A stretch of 64,000 nucleotides of DNA. Source: Podospora pseudocomata (taxonomy: Eukaryota; Ascomycota; Sordariomycetes; Sordariales; Podosporaceae). Positions within the stretch are counted from its first letter, which is position 1. Every line of letters begins with the position of its first letter. Below the pieces are notes generated by a model. The model worked only from the letters and a program-made list of their open reading frames with translations. It ran no database searches and had not been told where the DNA came from. Shown here piece after piece: positions 1 through 11,321 of this stretch. Both the position numbers and the translations under genes were made by a program. Location: positions 1,178,001 through 1,242,000 of the forward strand of contig NC_085891.1 of NCBI RefSeq assembly GCF_035222375.1. The letters run 5' to 3'.

Positions 1-11
1 TCACCACCAAC

Positions 12-862
12 ATGACCCGTTTCCGCCCCTGCATAGACCTCCACTCAGGCCAAGTCAAACAAATCGTCGGCGGCACCCTCGACTCCAAAACCACCTCCCT
101 CCTCACCAACTTTATCTCCCCCCACCCCCCATCTTACTTCTCCAAGCTCTACAAAGAAAATGACCTCCACGGCGCCCACGTCATCATGCTCGGGCCCGGC
201 AACCGCACAGCAGCCATCGAGTCCTTAGCCGCCTGGCCCAACAACCTCCAAATCGGCGGCGGCATCAACGAGACCAACGCCCAGGAGTGGATCAACCTCG
301 GAGCCTCAAAAGTGATCATCACATCCTACCTCTTTCCCAACGGGACTTTCTCCCAGGAGAGACTAGACAAAGTCCTTGTTGCGCTTGGTGGGGACAAGGA
401 GAAGCTGGTGATTGATCTGAGCTGCAGGAGGAAGGGCGAGGATAGGTGGTTTGTTGCCATGGATAAGTGGCAGACAATCACAGATATGGAGGTTTGTGAA
501 GGTGAGTCTTCCTTCTCCATTTTTTCGGTACTGAATAGGCGGAAGGAACAATGGCAAAACTGACGGTGAGAAAAACAGAATCTATCAGACAGCTCGAGCC
601 GTATTGCTCAGAGTTCCTCATCCACGCTGCCGACAACGAAGGCCTGCAGCGTGGCATTGACGAAAAGCTGGTGGAAAACCTGGCCAGGTGGTGCAGTATC
701 CCCGTTACATACGCTGGCGGCGGTAGGAATCTGGATGATCTGGAGATGGTCAAGAAGCTCAGCAACGGGAAAGTGGACCTAACAATCGGCAGCGCCCTGG
801 ATTGCTTCGGCGGGAGCGGTGTCACGCTGCAAGAGTGCGTTGAATGGAATAAAAAGCAGTAA
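12..862 (+). CDS. HIS6: Phosphoribosylformimino-AICAR ribotide isomerase (HisA/His6)
   Basis: Isomerises ProFAR to PRFAR, the fourth step of histidine synthesis, in the cytosol. Two exons, 12-501 and 579-862; the 77-nt intron 502-578 has donor GTGAGT and branch CTGAC, and splicing gives 257 residues, close to the 261 of yeast His6. The sequence starts with the family signature [17 protein letters not shown]; Asp9 and Asp135 (in [10 protein letters not shown]) sit where the two catalytic acids of this (beta-alpha)8 barrel lie. LQIGGGIN and, after the splice, [11 protein letters not shown] and TYAGGGRN are typical phosphate-binding and strand motifs. The gene lies at the window edge, so its promoter is outside. 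It converges on NOC3 with about 105 bases between stops. Function is secure by family; the start is the first ATG and fits the family. Confidence 0.95.
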
Positions 863-967
863 AAATGATGCAACAGGTGAAAAAATAAAAGAAGGGCATA
901 TTGTTCCCAATGCGTATTTTTGGCGCTAACAATGGACTTGAATAACTATTAATACTGTCCAACACGA

Positions 968-3019
968 TCAAAGACTCTTGAGCTCCTTCTCCATAGTCTT
1001 CAGCTGCTCCCTAACCTTGGGGCAATAGTGCTTCTTCAAGAGCTCCCCTTCCCAGATCGTCGTGGCAAATGGATTGCTACCTTCGACCGTCTCAGCCAGA
1101 GGCTTAAATGTGCCGTCCATTTTCCTCTCTTCAGTATTCCAGAGCGCGTTGACCTTCCTGTTATGTGTGTGCACCACCTCAGCCAAAAGCCCAAGCATCG
1201 CCTGACACGACTTCTCCGGCAGCTGCAAAGCCACCGTCATGAGCTGCTTGGTGAAGGCGGCCAGACGGAGAGGCGGTACGGACCTGATGTTCCAGGGCGG
1301 AAGAAGCACACCGCTCAGGCAGCGCATGAGTAGGACTGTGGTCGTCTGCACGTTGATCCTGGTGTCCTTGCGATTACCTCCTGACTCGTCGTTCGGGTCA
1401 GAGAGATGGAGGGACTTGGCACCCAGCTCCAGATCAGGATTCACCGATAGGGGGAGAAGACCACGGTAAAGATGTGTGATAAAGTAGGAAAGGTCGAGGT
1501 GCAGGTCGGTGCGAGCGTTGTGGGCATCCTGGCCCTCGAGGAGCGCAAATGCTGTGATGGTGCACAGCAGGGATTCTCTGCTGGTGTCGCGGATGACTTC
1601 TTCCTCGTCGCCGTCCTCCGCCATCTGTTCATCCTCGTTTTCTTCCTCGGGCATCTCGCTGTAACGAATGAGCTGTTTCAGAGCTTCAAGAAGATCGCCA
1701 AAGAAATCCTGGTTGATAAGGTGAGCATATTGGGCCAACCCTTCCAGAACAGCTCCCATAAGGTGTGGCACCCGCTCTTTCAGAACTCTGAAATAGGTCG
1801 CGAAAACCATTTTCAGGGTCTCCGATTGCATCTTCTCTCTTTCTTCATGGCTGACCGCGGCATCTGCGTGAGCCATGACCTTTTCGGCTTCCTTTTGCTC
1901 CTTCATAAGCTTGCGGTCCTTCTTCGTCCGGAACTGCTTCTTCTGCTTGAGCTTCTTCCCGTTATACCCATCAGTGGGCCGATCGGCCCTATCTTGCGAG
2001 GCCTTGCCTGCAAACTCGCCCAGAAGACGAAGGTGAAGGAATGTGTTGAGTACACTCTCGTCAACGCGATATTCCTTGGCCCTCATCATCTTGCTGAGCA
2101 GAGACACAGCTTCCATGGATGCGTTTCCCTCCTCGTCCTCCTTGAAAAGAGTCTCGAGAGTCTCTCTACACTTGACAAAACCAGCATCAACCTTGCGAGT
2201 GCTCAGCTTCTTGACCAATATCCTCAGCAGATCGCCCCGAAAGTTGAAATGTGGTACCGAGTTGACTAGAGTGCAGGCGCAGTTGATCGCGATGGTGGAA
2301 ATAGGCTGGCCGCGAGTGCTCGTTTCGGTTGATGGCGAAGCAGCGAAATAGGCAAGCTTTTTGATATACCCCTGATAACCCGTCACCAACGCCTGCTCGT
2401 ATGTTCGCAGCCGCCTGACCTCCTTCGATAGCTTCTCACCAGCCTCCTCGGTAGAAGGTCTTATCCGGTAGCCTGGGATGACATCTTTGTACACCGTCAT
2501 CTGCGTAACCATGCAGATCTTCTTGATGGCCATAATCTGGGAATCGCCAATCCTGGACATCGCCTTGAATGCACCGGGGTATTCTTCGGGGTCTTCGTTC
2601 AACTGTGTCGCGACCTTGGCGAGTTCTTCCTGTGCGCGTCGAATCTGCTCCTTCACCGGGATCTGGGGCTCCTCGGGGGCAGCCTCCTCTGCTTCTTCGG
2701 GTTCCGCATCTTCGTTGTCCTCGCCCTCGAGCCATTCGCTGTCGCTGGCCACAGAAGCGGCATCGTCCTCCTTCACAGTCCAAGTTCCTGCGGCAGTCCG
2801 GGAAGGCAGCCTCCCAGCCTCGGCGGCTGCCTTTCTTGCATCCTTCTTCTTGCCTTTCCGGGATCGTTCTTCGTAACTTTGTTCGAGATTCCAGTTGGCG
2901 GCGGTCTTGAAGAACTGCTTCTGGATTTTGCTGTCGTTTCCGTTCGATCCGTCGGCTGTCTCCCCAGTAGGGGAAACTCTTCTCCTCTTGGAGGGGCGTA
3001 TGCTCAATGTTTCGGCCAT
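968..3019 (-). CDS. NOC3: Nucleolar complex protein 3 (60S ribosome biogenesis)
   Basis: Single-exon gene for 683 residues (yeast Noc3 is 663). Noc3 acts with Noc2 in nucleolar and nucleoplasmic pre-60S particles and is also reported in replication licensing in yeast. Seen here: a basic N-terminus with a KRRRV-type nuclear signal, an acidic stretch at about residues 80-120, the conserved block around QIRRAQEELAKVATQLNEDP and IAINCACTLVNSVPHFNFR, a lysine-rich insert (GKKLKQKKQFRTKKDRK) and a C-terminal CBF/Mak21-type helical region ending in RSVPPLRLAAFTKQL. It is transcribed away from UTP10, another ribosome-biogenesis gene, across a 476-base shared spacer. Family assignment is strong; the origin-licensing role is not implied by the sequence. 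Confidence 0.93.
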   Translation of the reverse strand: MAETLSIRPSKRRRVSPTGETADGSNGNDSKIQKQFFKTAANWNLEQSYEERSRKGKKKDARKAAAEAGRLPSRTAAGTWTVKEDDAASVASDSEWLEGEDNEDAEPEEAEEAAPEEPQIPVKEQIRRAQEELAKVATQLNEDPEEYPGAFKAMSRIGDSQIMAIKKICMVTQMTVYKDVIPGYRIRPSTEEAGEKLSKEVRRLRTYEQALVTGYQGYIKKLAYFAASPSTETSTRGQPISTIAINCACTLVNSVPHFNFRGDLLRILVKKLSTRKVDAGFVKCRETLETLFKEDEEGNASMEAVSLLSKMMRAKEYRVDESVLNTFLHLRLLGEFAGKASQDRADRPTDGYNGKKLKQKKQFRTKKDRKLMKEQKEAEKVMAHADAAVSHEEREKMQSETLKMVFATYFRVLKERVPHLMGAVLEGLAQYAHLINQDFFGDLLEALKQLIRYSEMPEEENEDEQMAEDGDEEEVIRDTSRESLLCTITAFALLEGQDAHNARTDLHLDLSYFITHLYRGLLPLSVNPDLELGAKSLHLSDPNDESGGNRKDTRINVQTTTVLLMRCLSGVLLPPWNIRSVPPLRLAAFTKQLMTVALQLPEKSCQAMLGLLAEVVHTHNRKVNALWNTEERKMDGTFKPLAETVEGSNPFATTIWEGELLKKHYCPKVREQLKTMEKELKSL

Positions 3020-3495
3020 CGCGCAAATCTAGACTGGAAGTTGGTGTGCTTTTGTTGAATATGTATGGCAGTGCTGTGTTCCTCCAAGCCTGGAATTTTT
3101 TTCTGGACCCTGATGGACGGCAGCTGCATCCCACCAGAGCTAGCCTTATCGGCCACATATCATTGGCTGAAGCTATCTTATCGGATCCACTTTCCAAAAT
3201 TTCTAGAGTTCAACTCTCGATTGTTGCGAAAGTCCATGAACAGAAGCAACGCCGTAATCAACAAGGCGATCGCTGTCGCAACCACTGATAGAAAATCGTG
3301 GTAGGCAACAGGCCTTCAATCCGATCACGACCCCCGTCTCCTTGCTTAAGGCACGCCTTAAATTCGCAGCAACAGGCGTCGCAATCGCAGCAACAGGCCT
3401 AGGACGAAAAACCAGACGCCTTCAATTTGCAGTTGAACGTCTTCAAGTTGCAACAACACGCCTACTATTGGCAGTTATAGGCGCTCTTAGATATA
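3020..3495. promoter_or_regulatory. Shared NOC3/UTP10 promoter with degenerate repeats
   Basis: Spacer between two divergently transcribed ribosome-biogenesis genes. Between about 3305 and 3485 the motif GCAACAGGC and variants recur (GGCAACAGGCC, GCAGCAACAGGCGTCGCA, GCAGCAACAGGCCTAGG, GTTGCAACAACACGCC), giving an imperfect repeat of roughly 18-24 bases. An AAAATTT core near 3196 resembles the RRPE element of yeast ribosome-biogenesis promoters, but one short match is weak. That this is a bidirectional promoter is inferred from the gene layout. Confidence 0.5.
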
Positions 3496-6400
3496 ATGTC
3501 TTCCCTCCTGGAGCAGCTAAAGGCTGTTCAGGCCAACTCCCGCGTCATCCTTGACGGAAAGCTCGCCAAAGCCGCGCATTCAAAGTCCTTGATTTTCGAA
3601 CCCCAGGCCGCCGCTAGCCAGACCTATGCCGACATCTACAGAGTAGCCCGCGAAGGCTTCGACGAGCTATGTTCGATCGACAGTCGATTCAGACCCTTCG
3701 CGGCCCATATTTTCAGCGAGGAAAGTCAGCAGGCCGACCGGACCCAGATGACGGCCGACGAAAACGCTACGCTTGACAGGCGTGTGGAATCATTTCTTCA
3801 GCTTGCGGCCGCCCGTCTCCAGCTCATGCCCGCTATCAAAGCCATCGAGTGGCTGATTCGAAGATTTAGGTGAATTTTCTCTTCTCTGCCTCCATGTTAT
3901 GTATGATCGGGAGCTGACAGTTGAGCCTAGGATCCACGAGTTCAACACCCGGACGCTCATCACCTGTTTCCTTCCATTCCACACCATCCCAGTCTTTGTT
4001 ACATTGCTCTCGATTCTCCCTAGCAACCTTCCCCACGAGTACCGGTTCTTGGACCCCTATATCCGGTCCTTGACGAACCCACCGATCGAGGTCATCGTTA
4101 CGCAAGCGACAAACCACCGCGAATTGTTGACCGCGATATCAGAGTATACCCTCGATTTGGGCGACAAAAAGCACGACTATCATGCCGCAACAATGTTATG
4201 GTTCAGCGTCATGACGCAGTCTGTAAACGCCATGATCGACAAGGGGCGGTCTGGAAACAAGGCTATCCAGCTTGAGAACACCCAGAAGCTTCTTCAGCAG
4301 GTTACTCCAGCGTTGAGCAGAGGCATGATGATGAGACAAAGTCCGGAACTCCAAATGGCGAGTTACATGCCCGTTCTTGTCTTGGCCAGAAAGGGCCGTC
4401 TCAACGATGCTGCCCTCGCCGCTTTCATGGACCAACTTGTGGCTGGGTGGCAAAGCAAGACTGTTGATCAGGGTCTTCTCACATTGGCTTGCCTTGCCTA
4501 CGCCCGCGCTGCAAAGCCCGTGACTTCGCGCGTTGCCAAGGCCCTTCTCAAAATCGACGATCTTGTGGGCAAGTTCAAGATGGTCAACCAGACGCAATGT
4601 GTGCGCAAGTTGGCCAATGGGACTGCGTTGGCTTTCGTGGATAGATTGTCGAAGAAGGGCAACTTCCGGGCTCTTCAAGGAGTCAAGGCCATCATTTTGG
4701 GCGGCTTCCTTGACCAGATGCAAGTGAAGGTCGTCTACAAGTCATTGCTTCTGGCAGCCCACAAGCTCAACGATGAGCTTGACCCACAGGGTACTATTCG
4801 CAAGGAGCTGGCTTCCACTCTCGTGAGCCTTTCGCAGCTCAAGGATAAGAATGGCGATGCTATCCGAGCGGCCATAGAGGAGGTCGATTTCAACATTGAG
4901 GAGCTTGAGCTCAAGCTTGGGGCAGCTATCCGCCCGAAGTTGACCATCGCTGAGGGATCAGATGATATGATGGAGGGCGTGGAGGCCATGGCAATTGAAG
5001 AAAGACCGAGTCTGGATGCCACGCTTCAGCAAGTTGAAAAGCTTCAGCCGTCCAAGACCTCTTGCTTGTCTCAGGAATCCGGCGTGTTTAACGACCTCTG
5101 CGCGGTATTCTTGTCTGCTGCGATCGAGCAAGTCGACCTTGAAAGATTTGATGCTGCCCCTGTTCTCAGCCGTGATCAGGCTCTCAACGATGCTTTTTAC
5201 TTCAGCTTCTACATGCGGGTTTGGTGTGGCCCGCACCCAGCATTGGCCAAGGTGGTCGCTTTGGAAAGGGTCAAAAACCGCATCAAGGAGAGCGAATCCA
5301 CCAAAACTGATCTGCAGGCCATTGCTCTTTACGCCGCTGTTGCCTTGGCTGATCCCTCGAAGAAGGTTCGTCGTGCTGCGGCAGATCTGATCGCTGTTCT
5401 CAAAGCCACTTTCAAGGCTTCCGAGGATGTTTGGGGCGCGAAGGACCTCTATGGTGCGAGTGGCGTCTCTATGGACTCTGCCGCTTTCAAGTGCCTACTT
5501 GATTCCGTTCTTGTTCCATCTTTGGAAGAAGCCGTCACCCATGAGGACCAGATTGGCATCATCATCTCTAGCGCTTTGGAGAACTCTAAACTGGGAGACA
5601 AGAAGACGAGACTGGCGATTTTCAAGTTTTTCTGCGCACACATCACAGAAACGCCATTGCTCACCGCCAAGCTCCGTTTGCTGGAGGGCATCAACAAGAT
5701 CAAGAGCATCTCCGGCACATATAGAACCGAGCTATTGCTTGCTATGCTTCGTTCATGGGCTTCCCTTACCAGCACCGAGGCCGCCGAGCGTGCTGCTTTG
5801 GAGTCATTGGACGAGAAGGCACTGGATCTGGCAGCCGTTGGAACTGTTGTTCCAAGCCAGCACGACGGCCTGGATTTGCTTTTCCAGCTTATCAAGGATC
5901 CTCAGACAAGACCAACTCTTGTCGTTGCCATCTTCGAGCGCACCACAAAGATGTGGCCGACCATGAAGTCCCAGGCCAAGTTGTTGACTGCCAACGTCAT
6001 GCTTGAACTTTCTCAGAGCTCTGGCCAGGATACTGCTGCGGTAGAGGCCGCTGGTTTCTTGAGAAATGTTGACTTGACCACGGATATTCTCCTGGCCTTT
6101 GTTGACTCTCTCCAGTACGAAGACACAAGGATGGCGACCGAGGTTCCCGCAAACAAGCGAAGACGTACCAGCACAGCAGCCCAGCCTGTGAGCTCCAACA
6201 CGATCAGCCTAGAGGTTCAGAAGACTGTCAAGAAGATGAACTTTGTGCTTGAACTCGTCCAGGGTTCCAAGCCTGAGAACCACCCTGAGCTGCTCCCCAG
6301 TCTGTTCACGACTCTGTCGGACATCCATCATCTTCGCAAGCTGGTGGGCTCCGAGCTTGGATACATGCAAACTCTTGTTCTCAGCAGCATCGGCGCCATG

Positions 6401-8863
6401 ATTCCTGCCTATGACACCAACAAGGACCTGACAATCGATGCTTCTGTTGGCTATGGTGATATCCTGGCTGCCTGCGTGCAAAATTCTTCGAGCACCCAGG
6501 TCACAAACGAGGCTCTCTTGGTTGTCGCCAGCCTGGCCCGCACAGCTCCCGATGTTGTGTTGCAGAGCGTTATGCCGATCTTCACCTTCATGGGTAGCTC
6601 GGTGCTCAGACAGGCTGACAACTACTCCCAGTCTGTTGTCAAGAAGACTGTTCAGCAGGTTATTCCTCCGCTGATTGCCACTTTCCGCAACAAGGGGCGG
6701 AATTTGGTTGCCAGCACCAAGGACCTTTTGGCCAGCTTTGTAACGGCCTACGAACATATCCCTCCCACTCGCAAGCGAGAGATTTTTATTTCGCTCGTTG
6801 AGAACCTTGGCCCGGATGACTTTTTGTTTGCTGTCCTTGCCATGTTCGTTGACAGGTACGGAGCTACGGATGAGATGTTCTCCTTCACGTCGTACATTAT
6901 GAGCTGCTTCTCCGTCGAGATTCAGCTTCACTCTTTGATCAAGTTCTTGGATCTGGTCAGTGACATCTTCAAGCCCAAGCCCGCGCTCTCCAACAGCCTG
7001 ATTGGCAACGACTCCGACGCGGACAAGACCGCGTTGAAGCAGCTTACCCTCCTCCCCCACCTTCTTTCCAACAGCCGCCTCAAGCAGGAAATCACGGCCT
7101 TGGCCGAAAGAGACGACATGGAATCCGTCAAGATTCGGGACTCGTATGCCAAACTCCTGGAGGGTATTCTCTCCATGGCCAGCAATCTCAAGGCCAAGAA
7201 GGCCCTCTACAGCCGCTGCGGTGATGCCTTGGCCAAGCTGCTTAGCCTGCTGTCCATTGCCGAGTTCATCAAGAGCGTGGATTCGTTGTTGGAGAGACCG
7301 GATATCGGCCTGCGCCGCAAGGTGTTGCAGGCCCTGGAGCTTCGCGTCGACAAGGAAAGTACGGGCGATCCCAAGTCCCGCGAGGCCCTGTTGGCTTTCT
7401 TGCCCCAGTTGACCGCTGTCATCCGGGAGTCGGACGACATGAACTACAAGCACACTGCTGTGACGTGTGTCGACAAGATTTCCGAGAAGTACGGCAAAAA
7501 GGACCTGGATGCTGTGGCTGCGGCTGCTCAGACCATAGCAGGGGACCACTGCCTTGGCCAGTCGTCTCAGGCTCTTCGGCTTATGGCGCTGTTGTGCTTG
7601 GCGTCGCTCGTTGATGTTCTTCAAGATGGCATTGTGCCTGTCCTTCCGGTTGCTATTCCCAAGACGCTAGGATACTTGGAGGAGAGCTTGTCGGGTGACA
7701 AGCCCAACACTGAGCTGCACAACGCTTCGTATGCCTTTGTGGCTGCGTTGGCTCAGCACATCCCCTACATGATCTCGGGTGCTTCCCTGGATAGGCTCCT
7801 GGCTTGCTCCAACGCCTCGGCCGTTGCCGATCTTGACGCCGAGTCTGCTCGTAACCGCTCTCACTGCCTGCAGCTTTTGGCCAAGCTGGTCGACCCCAAG
7901 GTCCTCTATACTGCTCTCAACAACAACTGGGCCACCGCCGCCAAGTCTGGTTTCGCCGCCATCACTGAATTCCTCGACATTCTCGGCCTGGCCCTTGACA
8001 AGCATGCTCGCCCGGCCGTGACCAAGAACATCAACATCCTCTTTGAAATCTTTACCAAGACGCTTGATCTCAGGAGAGTGGTGGCTACCGGCGAGATCAA
8101 GACCGAGCTCAGCGTGGAGCAGCTTGGGCAGATCGACAGCCTCATCATCCAGACCGCCCTCAAGATGATCTACAAGCTTCACGACGCCGTTTTCCGCCCC
8201 GTCTTTAGCAAGCTAGTCGAATGGGGCTGGTCTGGTCTCCCCAAGAGTGATGCCAGCGGTCGGACATTGAGGTTGGTGAGCTTGTACACCTTCCTCGACG
8301 CCTTTTTTGAGGCACTCAAGTCCATCATCACAAACTACGCTTCGTATATCGTCGACAGCGCGAGCAGCATCTTGTCTGGCACCAACTTTGCCAGGGAGAA
8401 TGAAAAGCTCCTGTGGCAGCGTGTGGTTCGCACTTTGACAACATGCTTCAAGCACGACCAGGACGGCTTCTGGCAGGCGCCTTCGCATTACAATGCTGTC
8501 GCTCCGGTGTTGGTGGAGCAATTCTTGCATGCCGCCAACTTTGATGCTATGGAAGAGTTGATCCCTGCGGTGGTGGAGCTGGCTGCTGCGGTGGACTCGC
8601 AGGAGCATAGGAAGGAGTTAAATACGAGCTTGCTGAAGCACCTCGAGTCGCCGGTGGTGGCGGTGAGGTTGGCGGTGATTAGGTGCCAGCAGGGCTTGAC
8701 AGAGAGGTTGGAGGAGGAGTGGTTGAGGGGGTTGGCGGAGATGCTGCCAAGGATTAGCGAGCTGCAGGATGATGAGGATGAGGGGGTTGAGAGGGAGAAT
8801 GCGAGGTGGATTGTGGGGATTGAGGAGAAGTTGGGGGAGAGTTTGGATTCGATGTTGCAGTAG
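3496..8863 (+). CDS. UTP10: U3 snoRNA-associated protein 10 (SSU processome HEAT protein)
   Basis: Utp10 belongs to the t-UTP/UtpA subcomplex, which binds nascent 35S pre-rRNA and is needed for its transcription and for the early 90S particle. Exon 1 is 3496-3869 and exon 2 3931-8863; the 61-nt intron 3870-3930 has donor GTGAAT, branch GCTGAC and acceptor CTAG, joining IEWLIRRF to RIHEFN. The product is 1768 residues, essentially the length of yeast Utp10 (1769). The N-terminus MSSLLEQLKAVQANSRV and the IEWLIRRFRIHEFN block are family signatures; most of the rest is alpha-helical HEAT-type repeat. The last 250 or so coding bases switch to G-rich codons. The 61-nt intron carries a stop, so retention would truncate the protein after about 125 residues. 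Confidence 0.96.
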
Positions 8864-9189
8864 GGGGGTGAAATGGGGGTTGAGAGTGTGGAGTGTTTTG
8901 TGAATAGATGGAAAGCGCCGCTGGGTGTTGGTAATAGATTTTTTGAGTGTTGTATCTTTGGTTAAATGTGTTGTGACTGTTTGTATAGAAGTTTCATTAT
9001 CAAATATGTGCCCGTGCCACCCCTGCACTATTTGCTACCCCTGAAATGCACTCACCCACCTAACCCAGCTTGTCCATCAGGGTCCACCACACCTCCCACA
9101 TCCGCATCAATGTAAACAAAGAGATTCCATCTCTTATTTCGCCTTCCTTTTTATTCTGATCTAGAGTTGATGGGCGAGATGCAACCAAA
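8864..9189. other. Spacer between UTP10 and sterol isomerase
   Basis: 326 bases holding the UTP10 3' end and the promoter of the sterol isomerase, transcribed in the same direction. I see no gene or clear motif beyond T-rich stretches likely to be the UTP10 3' UTR. Confidence 0.4.
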
Positions 9190-10028
9190 ATGAGCAGCAC
9201 ACCCTACTCCCCGCTCGACGGGATCAGCCACCCTTACTACCCCCCCGACGCCACCGTCCCCTTTTACACAGCCAACACAACCCCCTTGCTCACAATCCTC
9301 CTCTCCTTTGCGGGTCTCATATCCCTCTTCGTTTTGATATGTCTCACCCTCTCAAGATATGCCAACCCCAAGCTTCAGCAGTCCGATCTAGCCGTGATAG
9401 CCTGGTTCGCAGTTTGTATGTACCACCACCACCCCACCCCCCCCCCCCGCCTTCCCCTCCCAACCCAGCTAACCTCAACCCAGGCGGCTTCCTCCACCTC
9501 TTTTTCGAAGGTTACTTCGTCCTCAACCACAAAACCATACCCAGCTCCCAGTACCTCTTCGCGCAGCTCTGGAAAGAATACGGCCTGAGCGACTCCCGGT
9601 ATCTAACCGCTGATCCATTCATGGTTTGGATCGAGACCCTCACCGTCGTACGTTGCCCCCCCCCCACCTCTTCCTTCTCCCATCATCCTCAACCGATTGT
9701 GCAATAGTTAATCTGGGGCCCCCTATCCCTTCTCACAATCTACCTCATCACCACAAACCAACACGCCCTCCGCCACATCACCCAGGTGGTGGTCTGCATC
9801 GGCCATTTGTACGGCGTTGCCCTCTACTATGGGACGTGTCACTACATCGAAAAGTACCGAGGCCTGCAGTACAGCAGGCCGGAGTGGGTTTACTACTGGG
9901 GGTACTATGCCGGCATGAACGCGCCTTGGGCGGTCGTGCCTGTTTTGTTGCTGTGGGGGAGCGTAAAGGAGATCAAGCGGGCTTTCAGAGCTGTTCAGGA
10001 AGATGATATTGCCAAGAAGGGCCTGTAA
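9190..10028 (+). CDS. EBP-type delta8-delta7 sterol isomerase (EXPERA family)
   Basis: Three exons: 9190-9415, 9484-9647 and 9708-10028, introns of 68 and 60 nt with donors GTATGT and GTACGT. The spliced product is 236 residues, the usual size of emopamil-binding-protein-like sterol isomerases of the ER membrane, which move the double bond from C8 to C7 in sterol synthesis. Seen: about four or five hydrophobic helices, the signature GFLHLFFEGYFVLNH with the His and Glu thought to act in catalysis, WKEYGLSDSRYL followed by an acidic helix MVWIETLTV, and the C-terminal HLYGVALYYGTCHY and RPEWVYYWGYY blocks typical of EBP. Fungal ergosterol synthesis usually uses the unrelated Erg2, so this may be a second isomerase or a paralogue; which one the organism relies on cannot be told here. 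The gene converges on CWC15. Confidence 0.87.
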
Positions 10029-10206
10029 AACGTATGGGAGCCAATCGTGATATCTATTTAATCCATCGCCTGGGCCAAAACTTGCAAAATCAAACCCCAA
10101 CAACAGTCCCGTCTAATCAATTGCGCTTGCCAAGCTGACCAATCATCCTCTACCTCTTAACCACCGTGCTGTATCACCCGGGTATATCTCTTTTTCCTCT
10201 CCCCCC

Positions 10207-11011
10207 CTAACGAACATACTTACTCATAAACCTCTTATGAAAATCCGACCTCAACAAATCATTAATAAACTCCTTCTTCTTCCCCTTCTCCTCCGTGCCC
10301 CTCGCCTGGTTCTTGAACACCACATCGTCATCCCACCGCCTCTTGATATTAAAATCCGCCCTCCCGCTGTTGTTGTTATTGAGAAGCGGGTTCCCCAGCG
10401 CAATATCCTTCTCCCTCTCCGCCTCCTCCGCAGCCAACCTCTCCTTCTCTTCCCGTTCCCGTTTCTCGGCCCTCTCCCTCCTCACTCTCTCTAATTCCCT
10501 CTGCAACTCGGCTTCCTCATCATCAGAATCCGAGTCTGAATCGCTGTCGTCGTCGTCATCTTCCTCGTCGTCTTCTTCGCTTGATGCGTCGCTGTCGTCG
10601 GCGTCTATGGAGCGGGTTTCTTCTAGTATGCGGCGGCGTTTGGATTCGGGGTCTTCTTGTTCTATCGATAGTGGTCGCTTGGATGAGGAGGAATTACTGG
10701 GGAGGGCTTGTTGTTCTGACTGACTGCCAGTCGACTGGCCGGGGATGGGAGCGCCCCTGAGCTTGGCGTAGTGAGCCGCCTCTGCGGCTTCAAGTTCGGC
10801 GCGGAGGTCGCGGGACTGGTGATCGGCGTCGCCTCCTTGGCCGGGTTGGCGGAATTTGAGCTGGGTGTAGGCTGGAAGGAGGCGTTGGTGGTAGGCGGGG
10901 CCGCGGAGGGCTTCTTTGCCGCGGGCCTTGGAAAAATAGTTAGCAGGGTGCTTGGTGAGGGTGGCTGAGAAAACGTACCGGGTCAAAGGTAGGGCGATGG
11001 GCTGTTGTCAT
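10207..11011 (-). CDS. CWC15: Pre-mRNA splicing factor Cwc15
   Basis: Component of the Prp19-associated (NTC) part of the activated spliceosome. Exon 1 (11011-10979) encodes only MTTAHRPTFDP; a 52-nt intron (10978-10927, donor GTACGT, branch GCTAAC) joins it to ARGKEALRGPAYHQRLLPA in exon 2 (10926-10207). The join restores the family signature that begins almost every Cwc15. Product 250 residues. Middle part is Ser/Asp/Glu-rich with a long acidic run, then a Arg/Glu helix (ELERVRRERAEKREREEKER) and the conserved C-terminus KRRWDDDVVFKNQARG, DLLRSDFHKRFMSKYVR. An upstream in-frame ATG lies inside the intron and is not used. Head to head with RRP45. Confidence 0.94.
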
Positions 11012-11321
11012 TTTGGCGACTGGTTGGAGAATGTGATGGGGGTGATGCGACGACTGATGGACGAGTAATGGGGAGAGTTGGAGGATTGATTGATCGAAGA
11101 TGGAGAGCCGTGAAAGCTGATGATGATGACGGGCAGGCAAGTTGCACCCCAGGAACGCGCCTTGACCGCCCGGCTTGGCGCTGCCTGGCAGAATCCACCA
11201 AAAAATTGGCGGAGATGGCTGGCAGAAAGCTGCCCCTCGACTTGCGACACAACATCCCCAATTCACAACCTTGATGACCTCGAATTAATTTCTGAAATAC
11301 ACATTTCCATAGAAGGCCAAA
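11012..11321. promoter_or_regulatory. Shared CWC15/RRP45 promoter
   Basis: 310 bases between two divergent RNA-processing genes. No named binding site is clear; a TGAT/GATG-rich stretch (about 11030-11140) lies on the CWC15 side. Bidirectional promoter use is inferred from spacing. Confidence 0.4.

Noticed and set aside
1472-2269. 265-codon plus-strand open frame opposite NOC3
   Set aside because: Antisense shadow of NOC3 with no recognisable similarity.
6209-7624. 471-codon open frame on the minus strand opposite UTP10
   Set aside because: Lies wholly antisense to a conserved coding region; the frame is kept open by codon bias and shows no domain.
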